Shown one piece after another: positions 1 through 5,599 of a DNA stretch of 9,054 bases. Every line of letters begins with the position of its first letter. The stretch's first letter is position 1. The stretch is taken from NCBI GenBank assembly GCA_027023915.1, contig JALVUB010000115.1:1-9054 (forward strand), in the 5' to 3' direction. This stretch comes from Sedimenticola sp. Its GTDB lineage: Bacteria; Pseudomonadota; Gammaproteobacteria; Chromatiales; Chromatiaceae. The position numbers and the translations under genes were made by a program. A model generated the notes under the pieces. It made no database searches, was not told where the DNA came from, and saw only the letters and a list, made by a program, of their open reading frames with translations.

Positions 1-1425
1 GCCATCGAGAACGGCGCCACGAAAATCTCCTGGAAGCGCCTTCTGGAAACCGTCACCCATCTGTCATCGCGCTTCAGCTCAGGCACCGGCACCATAGCGC
101 TCTATCTGGACAACAGCCCGGCCTGGATCGCCGCCGACCTGGCCGCCATCCAAGCCGGCAGAAGCTGCCTTCCCCTGCCCCCTTTTTTCAGTGACGGGCA
201 GCTCCACCACGCGCTGAACGACGCCGGCGTGACGATGGTGGTCACCGACAACCCGGAACGGGTCGGCTCCGTGGTGGAGATCGCCTGTCGCCATGTGGTG
301 CCCCTGATGGAACAAACGCTCTATTTTCTTGAGCTGGACGCGGTTGAGCACAAACCAACATCAGCGGCGAAAATCACCTACACCTCGGGAACCACGGGCA
401 CGCCCAAGGGCGTGCCCCTGATGCTGAAAAACATAGAATCCACCGCCGCCAATCTGGTGCAGGCCGCCGAGGCACGCTTATCGGATCGCGCCCTGGCCCT
501 GTTGCCGCTGGCTGTGCTGCTGGAAAACATCGGCTCTGTCTATGTGCCATTGCTGGCCGGCGCCACCATCCTGACGCCCTCCTCCAGGGAGCTGGGCTGG
601 CAGGGTCCGGGAAACATCGACCCCGAGCGTCTTGTGGCCACCCTGAAAAAGCTGCGTCCCACCAGCATCATACTGACACCGGAACTGCTCAAGTTGTTCC
701 TCCATCTTCAGATCAGGGAGGCCCTGCCAAACAGTTTCCGTTTCATCGCCGTTGGTGGCGCGCCCGTGGCCGGCAGCCTGCTGGAAGAAGCTGTCGCAAG
801 CGGCCTGCCGGTTTACGAGGGCTATGGCTTGTCGGAAGCAGCATCCGTTGTCGCCCTGAACACCCCATCGGCAAATCGTCCCGGTTCCGTGGGCCGGCCA
901 TTGCCCGGTTTTGCCGTCCGTCTGGCTGAAGACGGTGAGATTCTTGTGAAAGGCAGCGGTTTCCACGGCTACCTGAACCAGCCGCCGGTTGATGACCCAT
1001 GGCTTGCCACCGGAGACCTGGGAGACCTGGACGAGGAAGGCTATCTCTATGTTCAGGGAAGAAAGAAGTCGGTAATCATCAACTCCTTCGGCCGCAACAT
1101 TTCGCCGGAATGGGTGGAAGCGGAGATGCTTGGCGATCCCGCCATCGCCCAGATCGCGGTTTTTGGCGATGGCCTTCCCTGGTTGAGCGCCGTCGTCACG
1201 CCGGCACCGGAATCAACGCCGCTGGAAATACAGCGGGCTATCGACTTGGTCAACCAGCGACTGCCGGAATATGCCCGTATCCATGGTTACGTCATCGGTA
1301 GCGGATTCACCCTGGAAAACGGTGAGCTGACATCCAATGGCCGTCCAATACACCAGGTCATAGAACAACATTTCAAGACACGACTGGAGGCGCTTTATGC
1401 ACCAGGACACGCGGTCTTTCTTTGA
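1..1425 (+). CDS. AMP-forming acyl-activating enzyme (ANL superfamily, acyl-CoA/acyl-ACP synthetase-like), 5' end cut by window
   Basis: The frame is open from base 1 to the TGA at 1423-1425, giving 474 visible residues. The ATG at 229 is internal, because family-like sequence (a WKRLLE segment, then IALYLDNSPAW) precedes it. Probably only a few tens of N-terminal residues are missing. ANL motifs seen, numbered from the first visible codon: the P-loop-like YTSGTTGTPKG at 127-137, YGLSE at 275-279, TGDL at 337-340, and the hinge GRKKS at 353-357, where the usual Asp is Ser. Family members adenylate a carboxylic acid with ATP and normally pass it to CoA or a carrier protein. The C-terminal lysine motif (usually GK) reads N-G-R-P here, with Arg448 in place of the catalytic Lys, so the adenylation step may be altered. 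It overlaps the next gene by 29 nt and is probably co-transcribed with it. The long-chain fatty acid substrate is a guess from general resemblance; the superfamily call is secure. Confidence 0.9.
   Translation, partial: AIENGATKISWKRLLETVTHLSSRFSSGTGTIALYLDNSPAWIAADLAAIQAGRSCLPLPPFFSDGQLHHALNDAGVTMVVTDNPERVGSVVEIACRHVVPLMEQTLYFLELDAVEHKPTSAAKITYTSGTTGTPKGVPLMLKNIESTAANLVQAAEARLSDRALALLPLAVLLENIGSVYVPLLAGATILTPSSRELGWQGPGNIDPERLVATLKKLRPTSIILTPELLKLFLHLQIREALPNSFRFIAVGGAPVAGSLLEEAVASGLPVYEGYGLSEAASVVALNTPSANRPGSVGRPLPGFAVRLAEDGEILVKGSGFHGYLNQPPVDDPWLATGDLGDLDEEGYLYVQGRKKSVIINSFGRNISPEWVEAEMLGDPAIAQIAVFGDGLPWLSAVVTPAPESTPLEIQRAIDLVNQRLPEYARIHGYVIGSGFTLENGELTSNGRPIHQVIEQHFKTRLEALYAPGHAVFL
1386..1390 (+). 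promoter_or_regulatory. Shine-Dalgarno site for the HDO-like gene, inside the upstream coding sequence
   Basis: GGAGG lies 6 nt before the ATG at 1397, inside the last codons of the ANL gene. It fixes the start of the diiron-oxidase-like gene and makes the 29-nt overlap a likely point of translational coupling. Confidence 0.75.
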
Positions 1426-2098
1426 CCGGCTGGTGGAAGAGACCGAGGCAGCCAGGCGGGAGTTCCTCGCCATACCCCTCATTCAGCGCGGCATGCGGGG
1501 CGATGTGAACCTCGAGCTGTACCTTGCGTTTCTCACCCAGGCCTACCACCACGTCAAAAACACCGTTCCGTTGCTCATGGCCTGTGGCGCGCGCATTCCC
1601 GGGGAAAAGGAGTGGCTGCGGGAAGCTATCGCCAAATACATAGAGGAGGAGACGGGCCACCAGGAGTGGATTCTCGACGATATCGAGGCCTGCGGCGGCG
1701 ACAAGGAAGCCGTGCGCGCCGGACGCCCCGCGCCGACGACGGAGCTGATGGTGGCCTACGCCTGGGACAGCGTCCAGCGAGGCAACCCGGTGAGCTTTTT
1801 CGGCATGGTGCTGGTGCTCGAGGGTGTCAGCGTGGAGCTGGCCACCCGCAGCGCCGGTGCCATTCAGGAGAAGCTGGGATTGCCGGACAACGCATTCAAA
1901 TACCTCCGATCCCACGGTTCCCTGGACATCAGCCACATGAATTTTCTGCGAAATCTCATGAACCGCATTCAACAGCCGGAAGACCAGCAGGCCGTCATCC
2001 ACATGGCAAAAATGATGTACCTGCTCTACGGAAACATCTTCCGCGGCCTGGAAAGCGGTCCTGAAAACGCGCTCACAACCACGGCCACAGCCGGTTAA
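1397..2098 (+). CDS. Haem-oxygenase-like diiron oxidase family protein (TenA/PqqC fold, UndA/CADD-like)
   Basis: The product is 233 residues, mostly helical, with no signal peptide. Such proteins are often annotated as TenA-family regulator, PqqC-like or iron-containing redox enzyme. Candidate metal ligands occur in the order expected for haem-oxygenase-like diiron oxidases: E85-x-x-H88 (in EEETGHQEW), E142 (in VLEGVSVEL), and H173-x3-D177-x2-H180 (in HGSLDISH). This is the HxxxDxxH spacing I recall from CADD and its relatives. Characterised members use two irons and O2 for oxidative decarboxylation (UndA, fatty acid to terminal alkene), N-oxygenation or C-C cleavage. The neighbouring acyl-activating enzyme and SDR suggest an acyl-derived substrate. 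No other domain and no DNA-binding motif is visible, so a regulatory role is unlikely. The start is set by GGAGG 6 nt upstream. The fold and ligand assignment are well supported; the reaction is unknown. Confidence 0.85.
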   Translation: MHQDTRSFFDRLVEETEAARREFLAIPLIQRGMRGDVNLELYLAFLTQAYHHVKNTVPLLMACGARIPGEKEWLREAIAKYIEEETGHQEWILDDIEACGGDKEAVRAGRPAPTTELMVAYAWDSVQRGNPVSFFGMVLVLEGVSVELATRSAGAIQEKLGLPDNAFKYLRSHGSLDISHMNFLRNLMNRIQQPEDQQAVIHMAKMMYLLYGNIFRGLESGPENALTTTATAG

Positions 2099-2110
2099 TC
2101 AAACGCTTTT

Positions 2111-2116
2111 GAGGAG
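2111..2116 (+). promoter_or_regulatory. Shine-Dalgarno site that fixes the TPR gene start
   Basis: GAGGAG ends 7 nt before the ATG at 2124. An in-frame TTG at 2109 would place this site inside the coding region and add five residues (MRRHP) before the signal peptide, so ATG 2124 is preferred. Confidence 0.75.
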
Positions 2117-2123
2117 ACATCCG

Positions 2124-2774
2124 ATGACCAAAAAATTCATTCTGCTTGTTCTGTTGCTGTCCGCCGCGCCCCAACTGTTGGCGGCCCTGCCGGATGAATT
2201 ACTGCAAATCCAGAAGGGATGGGCGGTGGCCAACTACCAGACTCCCAAAAACCAGCAGGAAAAGGCTTTCGATCAGCTCATGGAGAAAGCCCGCCGGCTG
2301 GCGGACAAATATCCCAACCGCGCCGAGCCCAAGATCTGGCTGGCCATAGTACTCAGCACGGACGCGGGCGTGACCGGCGGCTTTTCCGCCCTGAAAAAAG
2401 TGAAGGAGGCGAAAACCTTGCTCGAAGAAGCGGAAAAGATCGACCCCAAGGCGTTAAACGGCTCCATTTACACCTCTCTTGGAAGCCTCTATTACCAAGT
2501 ACCCGGCTGGCCACTGGCCTTCGGCGACAAGAAAAAGGCCGAGGCCTATCTGCGCAAGGCGCTCGAGATCAATCCAGATGGCATCGATCCCAATTACTTC
2601 TACGGCGATTTCCTGCTGTCCCAGGGAAGGGTGAATGAAGCGGTGCGCTATCTGCAAAAAGCCAAGGCGGCACCGCCCCGCCCCGACCGCCCGCTGGCGG
2701 ACAAAGGACGGCGAAAGGAAGCCGAAGCAAAACTTTCCAAGGCAAGACAACAACTCAGGGAGGCAAGCAACTGA
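2124..2774 (+). CDS. Secreted tetratricopeptide-repeat protein (TatT-like), function unknown
   Basis: The product is 216 residues from ATG 2124. The N-terminus is a clear Sec signal peptide: K3-K4, a hydrophobic core FILLVLLLSAA, then QLLA before ALPDE, with probable cleavage near residue 20. No lipobox Cys is present, so it is predicted soluble in the periplasm. The mature part is helical and TPR-like: a helix pair around 45-80, a second around 91-125, and the clearest TPR at about 137-180 (AEAYLRKALEINPDG then YFYGDFLLSQGRVNEAVRYL). The C-terminal 20 residues are very charged. The segment YYQVPGWPLAFGDKKKAEAYL resembles TRAP-transporter-associated TatT proteins as I remember them, but no TRAP subunit is encoded here. 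The gene lies between a cytosolic oxidase and an SDR. Its stop overlaps the next start (TGATG). It may be a periplasmic binding or scaffold partner for the pathway product or for the sensor kinase, which is inference. Confidence 0.8.
   Translation: MTKKFILLVLLLSAAPQLLAALPDELLQIQKGWAVANYQTPKNQQEKAFDQLMEKARRLADKYPNRAEPKIWLAIVLSTDAGVTGGFSALKKVKEAKTLLEEAEKIDPKALNGSIYTSLGSLYYQVPGWPLAFGDKKKAEAYLRKALEINPDGIDPNYFYGDFLLSQGRVNEAVRYLQKAKAAPPRPDRPLADKGRRKEAEAKLSKARQQLREASN
2758..2763 (+). promoter_or_regulatory. Shine-Dalgarno site for the SDR gene
   Basis: GGGAGG lies 10 nt before the ATG at 2774, within the last codons of the TPR gene. Together with the one-base TGATG overlap it suggests translational coupling. 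Confidence 0.6.
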
Positions 2775-3571
2775 TGGAACTTGAAGGCAAACGTGTTCTT
2801 CTGGTCGGCGCCACCGGCGGTATCGGAAGCTGTCTTTCCGAACAGCTGCTCGAAATCGGCTCCCGACTCGGCTTGGTGGGGCTGGTGGAAGAGGAACTGG
2901 AAGAGTTGGAAACCGCTCTCGACGCCCCTCCTTCATGGTGCGCTTTTATTCGGGCCGATGTCACCAAACACGAAGACCGCAGTTACTGCATGGCGGTCAT
3001 GGAATCGGCCTTTGGCGGCGTGGATGTTCTCATCAACCTGGCGGGCATCAACGCTTTCGTGCAGTTCGACAGCCAACGCCCGGAACAGATCGAGAAAATC
3101 ATTCAGGTCAACGTGGTGGCCCCCATGCTCATGACCCAGGCGGTATTGCCGCTGATGAAGAAACAGGGTGGCGGACTGGTGGTGAACGTGGGCTCCACCT
3201 TCGGCTCCATCGGTTTCCCCTGCTTCACCACCTACTCCGCCAGCAAGTTCGCCATGAGGGGTTTTTCCCAGGCGCTGCGCAGAGAATTTTCCGGTCGTGG
3301 CATCAAGGTGCTCTATGTGGCGCCTCGCGCTGTGCGAACCGCCATGAACCCGCCGGCCGTTTATGAAATGGCAACCAAGATCAACATGCAATTCGACGAA
3401 CCTGAATATGTGGCGCGGCAGATCGTCACCGCCATCCGCAAGGAGCGCAAGGAGCTGTTCATCGGTTTTCCTGAATCCCTTTTTGCCCGCGTCAACGCCC
3501 TGCTGCCCGGCATCGTGGACAGGGCGCTCAACCGCCAGGCACCGATTCTGCGACAATACGCGGAACGCTGA
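2774..3571 (+). CDS. Short-chain dehydrogenase/reductase (SDR), NAD(P)-dependent
   Basis: The product is 265 residues, the usual length for a classical SDR, with a Rossmann fold. Seen in order: the nucleotide-binding GATGGIG at 12-18, ADV at 61-63 (adenine-ring Asp62), NLAG at 88-91, N113, catalytic S141, and Y154-x3-K158 (YSASK). The Asn-Ser-Tyr-Lys tetrad is therefore complete and the enzyme should be active. Two departures are visible. After beta-2 there is neither the Asp of NAD enzymes nor the Arg of NADP enzymes (the stretch reads LVGLVEEE). The usual PG motif after beta-6 is PR (APRAVRT, 183-189). The last 40 residues (GFPESLFARVNALLPGIVDRAL) form a tail that may be membrane-associated or substrate-binding. 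It probably interconverts a carbonyl and an alcohol in the pathway that contains the ANL and HDO proteins; the substrate is unknown. Confidence 0.9.
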   Translation: MELEGKRVLLVGATGGIGSCLSEQLLEIGSRLGLVGLVEEELEELETALDAPPSWCAFIRADVTKHEDRSYCMAVMESAFGGVDVLINLAGINAFVQFDSQRPEQIEKIIQVNVVAPMLMTQAVLPLMKKQGGGLVVNVGSTFGSIGFPCFTTYSASKFAMRGFSQALRREFSGRGIKVLYVAPRAVRTAMNPPAVYEMATKINMQFDEPEYVARQIVTAIRKERKELFIGFPESLFARVNALLPGIVDRALNRQAPILRQYAER

Positions 3572-3601
3572 CGTTGCCCCATAGGTGGACAAACATCGCT
3601 C

Positions 3602-4255
3602 ATGAGACTGTTACTGGCGGAAGATGACCCACTACTGGGCGAGGGCCTGAAAACCGCCCTGGGCCGTGAAGGCTACACGGTTGACTGGTTGAAGGACGGC
3701 CAACAGGCCCTACAGGCCCTCACCACGGAAGAGTATGTGGCGGTTATCCTCGACCTGGGCCTGCCGAACCTGGACGGCCACCAGATATTGAAGAAAGCAC
3801 GGGCACGGGAAGTCGCCACACCGGTGCTGGTTCTCACCGCCCGGGACGGACTTTGCGACAAGGTGACATCTCTCGACATGGGCGCGGACGACTATCTGAG
3901 CAAACCTTTCGAAATCGAGGAACTTTTCGCGCGCATCCGCGCGCTCATCCGCCGCAGCAGCGGCCGCAGCCAGCCCAGTCTGAGGTATGATGATCTGCTG
4001 ATCGACCCAGCTACCCATCAGGTATCGAAAAAGGGTAAGCCCGTCCCCCTTTCCAACAAGGAGTTTTCGCTCTTGCTCTATATGCTCGAACACCAGGGCC
4101 GACCCCTGAGCCGGTCACAGTTGGAAAGCCAGCTCTATGGCTGGGATCAGGAGGTGGCCAGCAACGCGCTGCAAGTGCATATTCACAATCTGCGCAAAAA
4201 ACTGGGGAAGAAACTGATTAAAACGGTTCGTGGCTTCGGCTACATGGTGCCCTAG
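3602..4255 (+). CDS. OmpR-family response regulator (QseB/PmrA-like)
   Basis: The product is 217 residues. The receiver domain spans about 1-115, with acidic D8/D9, phospho-acceptor D51 (AVILDLGLPNLDG), T79 and K101 (KPF). A winged-helix DNA-binding domain spans about 125-217, with the recognition region VHIHNLRKKLG and the terminal wing hairpin TVRGFGYMVP. The whole protein reads like QseB/PmrA. It follows the SDR gene after 30 nt and overlaps the kinase gene by one base. The AGGTGGA at 3583-3589 is a plausible but distant ribosome-binding site, 12 nt from the ATG. No promoter is obvious in the 30-nt gap, so it is probably co-transcribed with the enzymes and may regulate that operon. Target genes cannot be read from the sequence. 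Confidence 0.93.
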   Translation: MRLLLAEDDPLLGEGLKTALGREGYTVDWLKDGQQALQALTTEEYVAVILDLGLPNLDGHQILKKARAREVATPVLVLTARDGLCDKVTSLDMGADDYLSKPFEIEELFARIRALIRRSSGRSQPSLRYDDLLIDPATHQVSKKGKPVPLSNKEFSLLLYMLEHQGRPLSRSQLESQLYGWDQEVASNALQVHIHNLRKKLGKKLIKTVRGFGYMVP

Positions 4256-5598
4256 TGAAATCGATCCGAAAGCAGATCATGATCGGCGTGGTGGTTCCCC
4301 TTCTGCTGGGAATCAGCGGCCTCATGTATTACATCTACGAAAAAACCCTGACCGAGATTGAAGAGATCTTCGACGCCGAGCTGGTCCAGACCGCGGGCAT
4401 GATCGCCGATCTCTCTCTTTGGGGCCTGGATAATGGCAGCAACCAGAATACGGTAAGAATTTACCGGCACACGCTGGCTCACAAATACGAAAAACATATC
4501 GGCTTTCAGGTGTGGAAAGGCGATGTTCTCGTGCTCCACTCGCAGGACGCGCCGGCTACGCCCATGGCGGATCGTCCCGGTTACAGCACCCCTGTCATCG
4601 ACGGTAAGAAATGGCAGGTGTTCGGTCTCTATCCGGTAGGCACGCCATTTCGCATCTACACCGGGGAGGACAACAAAGCCAGAAATGAGCTGGCGGAAAA
4701 GATATTGCGGCCTTCCCTCAATCTGCTGTTGATACTGCTACCCCTGCTGTTGCTCATCATCTACTTCCTGGTAAAGAAGGGACTGTCTCCGTTGGAACAG
4801 CTCTCGCAACAGGTACGTCAACAAAAAGCCACCCATTTGGTGCCCATCCGCAATACCAAGGTACCCGAGGAGGTTACCCCTCTGGTGGACGCGCTGAACG
4901 GCCTGCTGTTGCGCCTGGACGATGCCATGGAGAATGAACGCCGGTTCACCGCCAATGCTTCTCACGAGCTGCGGACGCCCCTCTCCAGTATCCGTCTGCA
5001 CAGCCAGCTTGCGCTCAACGCGCCATCCGAGGAGGAACGTCAGAAGTCGTTACAGCAGATCGTTCAGGCTGTGGATCAGAGCACTCACCTCATAAAACAG
5101 CTGCTGGTGCTGGGCCGGCTACCTGCTGAAGTACACAACGGAGACCAACGGGTATGCAAAGTCGCAGAACTGTGCAAAGAGACGCTTGAGCAACTCCAGT
5201 CCCTGGCGGCGGAAAAAAAGGTGGACATTCAACCCCGAGGCAACAGCGCAATCGAAGTGAAGAGCAACCCGCACCTGCTCTCCATCATGCTTCGCAACCT
5301 GTTGGACAACGCCGTCCGTTACAGCCCGGAGGGAAGCGTTGTCCAGTGCCGCGTGGAGAAATCGGGAAACTCGGCCGTCATCACCGTGGAGGATGAAGGC
5401 CCGGGCATTCCCGAGTCGCAGTTGAGTGAGGTGCGGCGCCGTTTCGTGCGGCTGGCGGGGCAGGAAGTGGAAGGCTGTGGTCTTGGTCTCTCCATCGTCT
5501 CCCTGGCGGCGGAACAGCTGGGCATCGGCTTTGAACTTGCCAACCGCCAGGACGGCACCAGTGGCCTGATCGCCCGGCTGACCATCCCGCTGGAATAA
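4255..5598 (+). CDS. Membrane sensor histidine kinase (QseC-like), partner of the upstream regulator
   Basis: The product is 447 residues starting at a GTG that shares one base with the regulator stop (TAGTG). This start keeps the basic KSIRKQ before the first membrane helix; the ATG at codon 9 would remove it. Layout: TM1 about 9-28; periplasmic sensor region about 29-153, opening with EEIFDAELVQTA as in QseC/TctE-type kinases; TM2 about 155-173; a HAMP-like linker about 174-226; and the DHp domain with phospho-accepting H237 in SHELRTP. The ATPase domain follows, with an N box (RNLLDN, N352), G1 (DEGPGIP, 380-386), an F-box-like RRFVRL and G2 (GCGLGL, 407-412). All catalytic motifs are intact. 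The ligand is unknown. Co-location with an acyl-modifying cassette and a periplasmic TPR protein makes a lipid-like or cell-envelope signal conceivable. The gene ends one base before the convergent glnS stop. Confidence 0.93.
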   Translation: MKSIRKQIMIGVVVPLLLGISGLMYYIYEKTLTEIEEIFDAELVQTAGMIADLSLWGLDNGSNQNTVRIYRHTLAHKYEKHIGFQVWKGDVLVLHSQDAPATPMADRPGYSTPVIDGKKWQVFGLYPVGTPFRIYTGEDNKARNELAEKILRPSLNLLLILLPLLLLIIYFLVKKGLSPLEQLSQQVRQQKATHLVPIRNTKVPEEVTPLVDALNGLLLRLDDAMENERRFTANASHELRTPLSSIRLHSQLALNAPSEEERQKSLQQIVQAVDQSTHLIKQLLVLGRLPAEVHNGDQRVCKVAELCKETLEQLQSLAAEKKVDIQPRGNSAIEVKSNPHLLSIMLRNLLDNAVRYSPEGSVVQCRVEKSGNSAVITVEDEGPGIPESQLSEVRRRFVRLAGQEVEGCGLGLSIVSLAAEQLGIGFELANRQDGTSGLIARLTIPLE

Positions 5599-5599
5599 G

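Noticed and set aside
229..231. ATG 229 as the start of the ANL gene
   Set aside because: The frame is open to base 1 and the upstream residues look like the ANL N-terminal domain, so the gene continues beyond the window.
1012..1029. Tandem 9-base repeat GGAGACCTG
   Set aside because: It lies in the conserved TGDLGDLD motif of ANL enzymes, so it reflects the protein sequence and is not a DNA element.
1373..2002. Minus-strand frame of 209 codons opposite the HDO gene
   Set aside because: No recognisable domain, and the + strand carries a conserved protein with a good Shine-Dalgarno site.
1397..2098. Thiaminase II (TenA) or transcriptional regulator as the HDO-like gene function
   Set aside because: The ordered Glu/His/Asp metal ligands favour a diiron enzyme, no thiamine gene is nearby, and no DNA-binding motif is visible.
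2109..2111. TTG 2109 as the start of the TPR gene
   Set aside because: It overlaps the Shine-Dalgarno site used by ATG 2124 and would place charged residues ahead of a normal signal peptide.
2933..3592. Minus-strand frame of 219 codons opposite the SDR gene
   Set aside because: Shadow of the SDR coding sequence; the SDR motifs on the + strand are complete.
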